A DNA stretch of 64,000 nucleotides from Porphyrobacter sp. IPPAS B-1204. GTDB lineage: Bacteria > Pseudomonadota > Alphaproteobacteria > Sphingomonadales > Sphingomonadaceae. Of the stretch, positions 1 through 6,974 are shown piece after piece. Location: assembly GCA_003724185.1 (NCBI GenBank), contig RHGM01000001.1, forward strand, positions 248,001 to 312,000, in the 5' to 3' direction. The translations under genes and the position numbers were made by a program. Position 1 is the stretch's first letter; each line of letters starts with the position of its first letter. The notes beneath the pieces were generated by a model that saw nothing but the letters and a program-made list of their open reading frames with translations, had not been told where the DNA came from and made no database searches.

Positions 1-80
1 GCGAAGGTCTAATTGCCAATGTCGCAATGCAGCATTAGAGCCTGCGCCCAACCCTTCCATTGTCACGCAAGGACATTGCC

Positions 81-1277
81 ATGACCCAGCTTTCCCCCGC
101 CGATCCGGTTGTGATCCTCTCCTACGCCCGCACCCCAATGGGCGCGATGCAGGGCGCGCTGTCCGATGTGTCGGCGACCGATCTTGGCGCTGTCGCGGTA
201 AAGGCCGCGGTCGAACGCGCAGGCGTGGCGGGCGAAGACATCGACCGCGCCTATATCGGCTGCGTGCTGCCCGCAGGGCTCGGCCAGGCACCGGCACGTC
301 AGGCGGCTATGAAGGCGGGCCTTCCACTTTCGGTCGAGGCGACCACCGTCAACAAGGTGTGCGGTTCGGGCATGAAGACCGTGATCATGGGGAGCGAAGC
401 GCTCGCCAGCGGCACTGTTGATGTGGTCGTGGCTGGCGGGATGGAAAGCATGACCAATGCGCCCTACCTGCTGAAGAAGCACCGTTCGGGCGCGCGGCTG
501 GGCCATGACACGGCCTATGACCACATGTTCCTTGATGGTCTGGAAGACGCTTACGAACCGGGCCGCGCGATGGGCACCTTCGCGCAGGACACCGCCAACG
601 CCTACCAGATGACCCGCGAGGACATGGACGCCTATTCGATCGAATCGCTCGCCCGCGCCAACCGTGCCATCGCCAGTGGCGCCTTTGCCGATGAGGTCGT
701 GCCGGTCACCGTTTCGACCCGCGCAGGCGATGTTGTGGTCGAACATGACGAGGCTCCCGGCAAGGGCCGCCCGGACAAGATCCCGCAGCTGAAGCCCGCC
801 TTCGCCAAGGACGGGACGATCACGGCGGCGACCTCAAGCTCGATTTCCGATGGTGCAGCCGCAGTGGTTCTGACCCGCGCGAGCGTCGCGGCGGAAAAGG
901 GTCTCACGCCGGTTGCCCGCATCGTCGCCACTGCCGCCCACGCGCAGGCTCCCGCCCAGTTCACCACCGCCCCGATCCCGGCGATCCAGAAGGTGCTCGC
1001 GCGCGCCGGTTGGGGCGTGGACGATGTCGATCTGTTCGAAGTGAATGAAGCCTTCGCCTGTGTCGCGATGTTCGCGATGCGCGATCTGGGCATCCCGCAT
1101 GACAAGATCAACGTCAACGGCGGCGGCACCGCATTGGGTCACCCGATCGGGGCGAGCGGCACGCGGATTATCGTGACACTGCTCAACGCATTGAAGCAGC
1201 AGGGCAAGACCCGCGGCGTTGCCAGCCTGTGCATCGGCGGGGGGGAAGCAACAGCGGTCGCGATAGAACTGATCTGA
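81..1277 (+). CDS. acetyl-CoA C-acyltransferase (thiolase)
   Basis: A 398-aa thiolase that condenses or cleaves acyl-CoA with acetyl-CoA in the cytoplasm (biosynthetic acetoacetyl-CoA or beta-oxidation type; the sequence alone does not decide which). The nucleophilic Cys94 sits in NKVCGSGMKT. The C-terminal catalytic residues are His354 in GGGTALGHPIGASG and Cys384 in SLCIGGGEA, and NEAFA is present around residue 322. Length fits the family. I chose the ATG at 81, preceded by AAGGAC about 8 nt upstream, over an in-frame TTG at 60 that would add seven residues. The gene stands alone and converges on an SH3 protein gene. Confidence 0.93.
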   Translation: MTQLSPADPVVILSYARTPMGAMQGALSDVSATDLGAVAVKAAVERAGVAGEDIDRAYIGCVLPAGLGQAPARQAAMKAGLPLSVEATTVNKVCGSGMKTVIMGSEALASGTVDVVVAGGMESMTNAPYLLKKHRSGARLGHDTAYDHMFLDGLEDAYEPGRAMGTFAQDTANAYQMTREDMDAYSIESLARANRAIASGAFADEVVPVTVSTRAGDVVVEHDEAPGKGRPDKIPQLKPAFAKDGTITAATSSSISDGAAAVVLTRASVAAEKGLTPVARIVATAAHAQAPAQFTTAPIPAIQKVLARAGWGVDDVDLFEVNEAFACVAMFAMRDLGIPHDKINVNGGGTALGHPIGASGTRIIVTLLNALKQQGKTRGVASLCIGGGEATAVAIELI

Positions 1278-1287
1278 TGCGAAACGC

Positions 1288-1314
1288 GCCGGGCGGCGTT
1301 ATTCGTCGCCCGGC
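1288..1314. terminator. inverted repeat between convergent genes, possible terminator
   Basis: GCCGGGCG at 1288-1295 pairs perfectly with CGCCCGGC at 1307-1314 across an 11-nt loop, between the ends of the thiolase gene and the convergent SH3 gene. There is no T-tract, so intrinsic termination is only a possibility. The right arm also encodes the last residues of the SH3 protein. Confidence 0.35.
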
Positions 1315-1796
1315 AGCGGATCGGAGCCCCACAGACGCGCGGCGCTGATCCAGCCCTTGCGCCCGGCAATATCGACTTCGCACCAGCCTTCACGGCACGG
1401 CTTGATCCGCCCCACCACCCCTGGCTGGGCGCGCCATTTGATCACCGAGGCGGCATTGGGCTCGGCCCGAACCTCCACCAGCCCAGTGCCGGTAACCATC
1501 CCGCCGCGCGCCGGATCAAGCTGACTCGCCGCGATCCAGCCCTGCGTGCCTTCGTGATCCTCGACCAGACGCCAGCCTTCGCGCACCCGCACCACCTTCA
1601 CCGGCAGACCCTTGCGCTGATAGACCCAGGTGACCGGATACTCCGCGCTCGGCCCCACCCGCATGTTGACCTTTTCATACCGCAGGCTCGCCCAATAGGG
1701 CAGCGCACGATCCTGCGCGGCGAGCGGCGCGATGATAGCGGTGGCGGCGAGCATCAGCACGAGGCCGAGCGTCGCGAAAAAGCGTGTTCCCTGCAT
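1299..1796 (-). CDS. exported SH3-domain protein
   Basis: A 165-aa protein with an N-terminal signal peptide (hydrophobic segment about residues 6-26, ending in PLAAQ), so probably periplasmic. The mature part carries two bacterial SH3-type repeats: one starts near NMRVGPSAEYPV and ends at GWIAASQL, the other ends at GWISAARLWG. Proteins of this type bind peptidoglycan or act as adapters, and no enzymatic domain is visible. It is divergent from the 2-hydroxyacid dehydrogenase gene with 97 nt between starts. Confidence 0.8.
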   Translation of the reverse strand: MQGTRFFATLGLVLMLAATAIIAPLAAQDRALPYWASLRYEKVNMRVGPSAEYPVTWVYQRKGLPVKVVRVREGWRLVEDHEGTQGWIAASQLDPARGGMVTGTGLVEVRAEPNAASVIKWRAQPGVVGRIKPCREGWCEVDIAGRKGWISAARLWGSDPLPGDE

Positions 1797-1893
1797 TCCC
1801 GCAGCGATAGCGCCTTCAGCCTTGCGGATTCAAGCGGCGCGTTGCGCATCCGCGCCTTGACCGCAAAGGCCCTGAGGCATTAGCCCACCATCC

Positions 1894-2907
1894 ATGACCC
1901 AGCGCCCTCCCCGCCCACTCGCCGCGCCTGCGCGCGTCATTGTCACCCGCCACCTTATGCCGCAGGTCGAAGCGAGGATGCGCGAGCTGTTCGATGTGGT
2001 GCTGAACCAGGATGACGTGCCGCTGACCCGTGACCAGCTCGCCGCCGCCATGCAGGATTGCGATGTGCTCGTGCCGACCGTGACCGACCGGATCGACGCC
2101 GATCTGATCGGGCAAGCGGGCGAGCGGCTGGGTCTTATTGCCAGCTTCGGCGCAGGCACCGAACATATCGATCTGGCCGCTGCCGCTGCGCGCAAGATCC
2201 TCGTGACCAACACGCCGGGCGTCTTCACCGACGACACTGCCGATCTCGCGATGGCCGGGATCATCGGCGTGCCGCGGCGGATTCGCGAAGGCACCGGCCT
2301 GATCCGCAGCGGCAAGTGGACCGGCTGGGCGCCGTCAGGGCTGCTGGGGCGCAAGCTGGCGGGCAAGGTGCTGGGCATTGTCGGGATGGGCCGCATCGGT
2401 CAGGCCGTCGCCCACCGCGCCCGCGCCTTCGGGCTGGAGATCGCCTACACCAACCGCAAGCCCCTGCCCGAGGCGCTCGAGAGGATGCTGGGTGCGCGAT
2501 ACGTCAGCGATGTCGATGCGCTGATGGCCGAGGCCGACATCCTCACCCTGCACTGCCCGCTGACCGACGAAACCCGCCACCTGATCGATGCGCGCCGGAT
2601 TGCGCTGATGAAGCCGGGCAGCAGCATCATCAACACCGCGCGGGGCGAGTTGATCGATCAGGAAGCGTTGATCGCGGCGCTGGAATCGGGCCATCTGGCA
2701 GGCGCAGGGCTGGACGTTTACCCGGACGAGCCCCACGTCGACCCGCGCCTGATCGCGCACCCCAACGTCATGACCCTCCCCCACATCGGCAGCGCCACCG
2801 CCGAGGGGCGCGAGGATTCAGGCCACAAGGTGATCGCCAATATCCGCATGTGGGCCGATGGTCACCGGCCGCCCGATCAGGTGCTGACGGCGCTTGTGCG
2901 GGGCTGA
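1894..2907 (+). CDS. D-isomer-specific 2-hydroxyacid dehydrogenase
   Basis: A 337-aa NAD(P)-dependent dehydrogenase of the D-2-hydroxyacid family, probably of the glyoxylate/hydroxypyruvate reductase branch. The Rossmann motif is GIVGMGRIGQAV. The substrate-binding and catalytic set is visible as Arg in NTARGELID, Glu in YPDEPHVDP and His in LPHIGSAT. Length is normal. The ATG at 1894 has no strong Shine-Dalgarno sequence. The substrate cannot be fixed from sequence alone. The gene converges on the nitronate monooxygenase-like gene. Confidence 0.88.
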   Translation: MTQRPPRPLAAPARVIVTRHLMPQVEARMRELFDVVLNQDDVPLTRDQLAAAMQDCDVLVPTVTDRIDADLIGQAGERLGLIASFGAGTEHIDLAAAAARKILVTNTPGVFTDDTADLAMAGIIGVPRRIREGTGLIRSGKWTGWAPSGLLGRKLAGKVLGIVGMGRIGQAVAHRARAFGLEIAYTNRKPLPEALERMLGARYVSDVDALMAEADILTLHCPLTDETRHLIDARRIALMKPGSSIINTARGELIDQEALIAALESGHLAGAGLDVYPDEPHVDPRLIAHPNVMTLPHIGSATAEGREDSGHKVIANIRMWADGHRPPDQVLTALVRG

Positions 2908-2932
2908 GTGCCGCCGCACTAGCGCCGCGACA

Positions 2933-4336
2933 TCAATCCCCCGTCAAAATCCGCTCAACCAACTCGCCCACGCTGGGCGTGTACCCATTGGAGAAGAACG
3001 GATCGGTCTTGAACCGGTAAGCAGCATGACCCGCAAAGGCGAGGTTCTTGTCCGGATCATCGCCGTGGGCGATGTCCTGCAAGGTCTTCTGGATGCAGAA
3101 GCTGCGCGGATCGGCCAGACGCCCGGTGGTGTAGTCGTCGTGGTCCTTCCACGAGGAAAACCCGCAATGCGACAGGCAGCCCATGCAGTCCTGCTGGTCC
3201 TTGCGGATCGTATCACGCGAATCCGGCGTGACGAACACTATGGTGTTGTCCGGGGTCTTGAGCGGTTCGCTGTGCCCGGCGCGCATCCACATTTCGGCGC
3301 GCGCCTTGTCGTCGGGCTTCACCCAGAAGCTGCGCGCCTTGCCGTCTTCACCGAGCTGGACGGTCCCTTCTTCCTCGCCGCGCTTGAAAAACGGAATCTG
3401 GCGCTCCGAACGGTGCATCAGATCGTAGAGGAACGGGGTCTTCACAGCGCTGGAGTAAAAACCGGTGGGCGAGAACTTGTGCAGCAGCACATCGCCCGGC
3501 TCGACGGTGCGCAGCATGTCCTTCCAGATCTGCGGGATCGGGCTTTCCTGCGTCAGCAAGGGCCGGGTGCCGAACTGGAAGGCAATCTTGCCAAGCTCGG
3601 GATTGTCGATCCAGTCGTTCCATTCGCGCAGGAACCATACCCCGCCAGCCATCACGATCGGCACGTCATCGCTGACGCCTTCGGCGCGCATCATGTCGCG
3701 CAGCGCCTTGACGCGGGGGTACGGGTCTTCGGGCTTGGTCGGGTCTTCGGCGTTGGACAGGCCATTGTGCCCGCCAGCCAGCCAGGGGTCTTCATAGACC
3801 ACCGCCGCCATCAGATCGGGCACCTTGTGATAGGAGCGCTTCCAAAGCGCGCGGAAGGCCCGGCCCGAGCTGACGATGGGAAGGTAGCTGACATTGAAAC
3901 GCGCAGCGATCTCCGCCAGCTTGTAGGGCATCCCTGCCCCGCAGGTGACGCCGGTCACCATGCCGCGGGTGTTTTCCAGCACGCCTTCGAGCACGGCTTG
4001 CGCCCCGCCCATTTCCCACAGCACGTTGATGTTGATCGCGCCCTTGCCGTTCGCGATTTCGTAGGCCTTCTTCACCTGCGTTGTCGCGCCGTCGATGGCG
4101 TACTGGATCAACTCCTGGTGGCGTTCCTCGCGGGTGCGACCGTGGTAGATCTGCGGAATGGGGTTGCCGTCCGCATCGTAGCTGTCAGCATTGACCGCGC
4201 TGACCGTGCCAATTCCGCCCGCAGCGGCCCACGCGCCCGAACTGGCGTGGTTGGTTGCCGAAACACCCTTGCCGCCCTCGACCAGCGGCCAGACTTCACG
4301 CCCGCCATAGACGATCGGGCTCAATCCCTTGAACAA
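2933..4336 (-). CDS. nitronate monooxygenase-family flavoprotein with C-terminal Cys cluster
   Basis: A 467-aa protein of the nitronate monooxygenase / 2-nitropropane dioxygenase TIM-barrel family (FMN-dependent). Visible landmarks are GGIGTVSAVN near the N terminus, GVTCGAGMP, GGHNGLSNAED and VMAGGVWF, typical of the barrel. I place the start at TTG 4336 (LFKGLSPIVY), because GGGGAG lies 6 nt upstream of it. An ATG at 4372 would add 12 unlikely residues. The C-terminal roughly 100 residues contain C384xxC387xxxC391 and C414, which resemble an iron-sulfur ligand set. It follows the methyltransferase gene by 96 nt on the same strand. The substrate is unknown. Confidence 0.8.
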   Translation of the reverse strand: MFKGLSPIVYGGREVWPLVEGGKGVSATNHASSGAWAAAGGIGTVSAVNADSYDADGNPIPQIYHGRTREERHQELIQYAIDGATTQVKKAYEIANGKGAININVLWEMGGAQAVLEGVLENTRGMVTGVTCGAGMPYKLAEIAARFNVSYLPIVSSGRAFRALWKRSYHKVPDLMAAVVYEDPWLAGGHNGLSNAEDPTKPEDPYPRVKALRDMMRAEGVSDDVPIVMAGGVWFLREWNDWIDNPELGKIAFQFGTRPLLTQESPIPQIWKDMLRTVEPGDVLLHKFSPTGFYSSAVKTPFLYDLMHRSERQIPFFKRGEEEGTVQLGEDGKARSFWVKPDDKARAEMWMRAGHSEPLKTPDNTIVFVTPDSRDTIRKDQQDCMGCLSHCGFSSWKDHDDYTTGRLADPRSFCIQKTLQDIAHGDDPDKNLAFAGHAAYRFKTDPFFSNGYTPSVGELVERILTGD

Positions 4337-4432
4337 TGAAAACTCCCCTTCACGCCGTCCCTTGGCGCGCATTACGTGTTGGTCACATAGTCACGAGATA
4401 CGCAGGCCGCAACGCTTGAGACGCCGGCGGGC

Positions 4433-5164
4433 TTAACCCGCTTCGCAGACCTTGATCGCTTCAGGCTCGCTGCGCTTGGGCCCGCGCTGGAAACGCGCAA
4501 AGTAACCCTTGATGTCTGGGCGCTCGTTATACTCGACCAGCACATAGCCGACCGCTTCGAATTCGCAGAACAACAGCGTGTGCGGCAGGCCGTGGGTGCC
4601 GACCTTGCTGTCGCTTTCCACAACGATGATCTGGCCGCCTGTGTTCAGGGCAGGCCACATATTCCACAGGAACGCATAAGGATCGGTCACTTCGTGGTAC
4701 ATGTGGACCATGAAGATGCGGTCAAAGCTGTCGGCTGGAAGCTGCGGATTGTCGGCGTCACCGAACTTGATCGAGATGTTCTCGAGCCGCTCGCGTTCGA
4801 CCCGGCGGCCAAGCCTGTCCAGCGCTTCGCGGCTGATGTCCTGTGCCAGCACGCGCCCGTCAGCACCGACGCGCTCGGCAAGGCGGACCGTATAATACCC
4901 CTCGCCTGCGCCGATATCCGCGACTGTCATGCCCGGCCGGATGTCGGCAAGGTCCATCACCACCTGCGCCTCGTTCCGTTCGTCGCGGGCGTCCTCGTTG
5001 GAGAACTGGGTGGAGACAACCTCGGCAATCGGGCGGTCGGGCTTGGGGAAGACGGTCGCAGTGTCGGGCCCATCGCCGGGCATGGGAAGCACCTGATCGC
5101 ATGCCGCCAGCAGCGGTAGCGCTGCCAAGCCGGCCCAAGCCAATGCTCCCATGCGACAACGCAT
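4433..5164 (-). CDS. lipoprotein-type SAM-dependent methyltransferase
   Basis: A 243-aa protein with a lipoprotein signal: MRCRMGALAW start, hydrophobic core, and lipobox LAAC with Cys22. A class I methyltransferase fold follows, with SAM motif I VADIGAGEGY at 81-90 and DRIFMVHMYHEV downstream. It matches what I know of predicted methyltransferases with signal peptides (COG4798-like). Because SAM is not expected in the periplasm, the real role is unclear. The start at 5164 has GGAG 8 nt upstream, located over the prfB stop, so the two genes are probably cotranscribed. Confidence 0.8.
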   Translation of the reverse strand: MRCRMGALAWAGLAALPLLAACDQVLPMPGDGPDTATVFPKPDRPIAEVVSTQFSNEDARDERNEAQVVMDLADIRPGMTVADIGAGEGYYTVRLAERVGADGRVLAQDISREALDRLGRRVERERLENISIKFGDADNPQLPADSFDRIFMVHMYHEVTDPYAFLWNMWPALNTGGQIIVVESDSKVGTHGLPHTLLFCEFEAVGYVLVEYNERPDIKGYFARFQRGPKRSEPEAIKVCEAG

Positions 5165-5169
5165 CGGCC

Positions 5170-6297
5170 TTACTCCACGTCCTCGATCTCAACCTTCTCG
5201 CCTGTCACCCGCTGGGCGAGCGCGGCCGAGATGAAGGGATCGATCGCACCATCAAGCACCGCATCAGGCGAGGTGGAGACGACCCCTGTGCGAAGATCCT
5301 TGACCATCTGGTAGGGTTGCAAAACGTAAGACCGGATCTGGTGACCCCAGCCAATGTCGCTCTTGGCCGAGTGTTCGGCGCTGGCGGCTTCCTCGCGCGC
5401 CCGCATTTCCGCTTCGTAGAGACGCGCTTTCAGCATGTTCATCGCGATTTCGCGGTTCTTGTGCTGGCTGCGGTCCTGCTGGCTCGCCACCACGATACCC
5501 GATGGCTGGTGGGTGATGCGCACGGCGGAATCGGTGGTGTTGACGTGCTGCCCGCCCGCGCCGGATGCACGGTAGGTATCGATCTTGAGATCGGCCGGGT
5601 TGATGTCGATCTCGAATGAATCGTCGATCACCGGGAACACCCAGACGCTGGAAAAGCTGGTATGGCGCCGCGCCGAACTGTCATAGGGGCTGATGCGGAC
5701 GAGGCGGTGGACGCCGCTTTCGGTCTTGGCATAGCCATAGGCACCGTCGCCCTTGATCAGCAGCGTCGCCGACTTGATCCCGGCCTGTTCGCCCGCCTGA
5801 TATTCGACCGTCTCGACCTTGAAACCGCGCCGTTCGGCCCAGCGGCCATACATGCGGAACAGCATTTCGGCCCAGTCCTGACTTTCGGTCCCGCCCGCGC
5901 CCGCGTGAATTTCGAGATAGGTGTCGTTGCCGTCAGCCTCTCCCGAAAGCAGCGCCTGAACCTTGTCGGCATCGGCGCGGTCAGCCAGCGCGGCAAGCGT
6001 CTTAAGCCCGTCCTCAACGATGGCGTCCTCACCCTCGGCCTCGCCCATTTCGATGAACTCGACAGCGTCGGCCATTTCGGCGGCGATTTCATTGACGGTG
6101 TTCACAGCGTTTTCGAGCGTCTTCTGCTCGCGGCTGATCGCCTGGGCCTGCTTGGGATTGTCCCACAGGTTCGGGTCCTGCACGCGGGCATTCAGCTCTT
6201 CAAGCCGCCGCAATGCGCGCTCCCAATCGAGCGACAGACGCACCAGCGCCAGCGCCGCTTCGATCCGGTTGATATATGCCTGGCCTTCGGCCCGCAT
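5170..6297 (-). CDS. prfB: peptide chain release factor 2
   Basis: A 375-aa class I release factor that recognises UGA/UAA and triggers peptide release in the ribosome. The catalytic GGQ loop is at 248-250 (ASGAGGQHVNTTDSAVR). The anticodon-like tripeptide is SPY at 203-205 rather than the SPF of E. coli RF2. The whole frame is open from ATG 6297, so there is no programmed frameshift of the E. coli kind. AAGGA lies about 8 nt upstream of the start. It is followed 5 nt later by the lipoprotein-type methyltransferase. Confidence 0.96.
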   Translation of the reverse strand: MRAEGQAYINRIEAALALVRLSLDWERALRRLEELNARVQDPNLWDNPKQAQAISREQKTLENAVNTVNEIAAEMADAVEFIEMGEAEGEDAIVEDGLKTLAALADRADADKVQALLSGEADGNDTYLEIHAGAGGTESQDWAEMLFRMYGRWAERRGFKVETVEYQAGEQAGIKSATLLIKGDGAYGYAKTESGVHRLVRISPYDSSARRHTSFSSVWVFPVIDDSFEIDINPADLKIDTYRASGAGGQHVNTTDSAVRITHQPSGIVVASQQDRSQHKNREIAMNMLKARLYEAEMRAREEAASAEHSAKSDIGWGHQIRSYVLQPYQMVKDLRTGVVSTSPDAVLDGAIDPFISAALAQRVTGEKVEIEDVE

Positions 6298-6388
6298 CGT
6301 CGATCCTTCAGTGATGCTCTAAAAAAGTCGGCCCCGCTTAACGTTGCGCACGCGATTGTAAAGCGCCGCCCTCAGCAACCCGCCTGCC

Positions 6389-6931
6389 CTACTTCTTCAA
6401 GGCCTTCACCGCCGCAAGCGTCTTTTCGACATGACCGCGATAATCGGCGTTGGAATGCACGGCGACGATCCGGCCATCGCGTGCGATCACGTATGATGTG
6501 CGGGTGGTAAGTCCCGATGTGCCCATCGCCACATCATAGGCGGCGATGATCTTGGGGTTGGCCACGCCGACCGGGAAGGCATCGCGGCATTCTTCGCGGC
6601 TGAAGCGCTTGAGGGTGGTGATATCGTCATTCGACATCCCGATCACGCTGGCCCCTGCCGCCTTGAATTCGGGCATGGCGGCAGCAAAAGCGTTGGCTTC
6701 GAGCGTGCAGCCGCTGGTGAAGGCCTTGGGGTAGAAATACAGCACCACCGGCCCCTTGGCCAAAGCCGTGTTCAGGTTGAAGCCGAACTCCTTGCCCGCC
6801 AAAGCGGCGGTGGTGGCGAAAGCCGGGGCCTTGGTGCCCTTGGGCAGCTCGGCCGAAGCGCTGGTGACGGAGAGCGCGGCCATGCCGATCAAGGCAAGCG
6901 CGGCGAGCGAGGCGGAGCGGATGGTTGTCAT
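6389..6931 (-). CDS. exported peroxiredoxin (BCP/AhpC-TSA type)
   Basis: A 180-aa thioredoxin-fold peroxidase expected to reduce peroxides. After a signal peptide (MTTIRSASLAALALIGMAAL, ending ASA-E) the mature protein shows VVLYFYPKAFTSGCTLEA, with peroxidatic Cys in FTSGCTLE and the upstream Thr/Pro environment of PxxxT(S)xxC. A second Cys in REECRDAF could be the resolving residue. I chose ATG 6931, which begins the signal peptide, over an ATG 28 codons upstream that would overlap the PBP1A gene. It lies 43 nt after that gene and is probably cotranscribed, hinting at an envelope role. Confidence 0.85.
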   Translation of the reverse strand: MTTIRSASLAALALIGMAALSVTSASAELPKGTKAPAFATTAALAGKEFGFNLNTALAKGPVVLYFYPKAFTSGCTLEANAFAAAMPEFKAAGASVIGMSNDDITTLKRFSREECRDAFPVGVANPKIIAAYDVAMGTSGLTTRTSYVIARDGRIVAVHSNADYRGHVEKTLAAVKALKK

Positions 6932-6974
6932 GATGTCCCAAACTCCCCAGCCCCGCTCACGGTTCCAGTGCAAA

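Noticed and set aside
2894..4339. 481-codon open frame antisense to the nitronate monooxygenase-like gene
   Set aside because: Shadow of a high-GC coding region; no known motifs.
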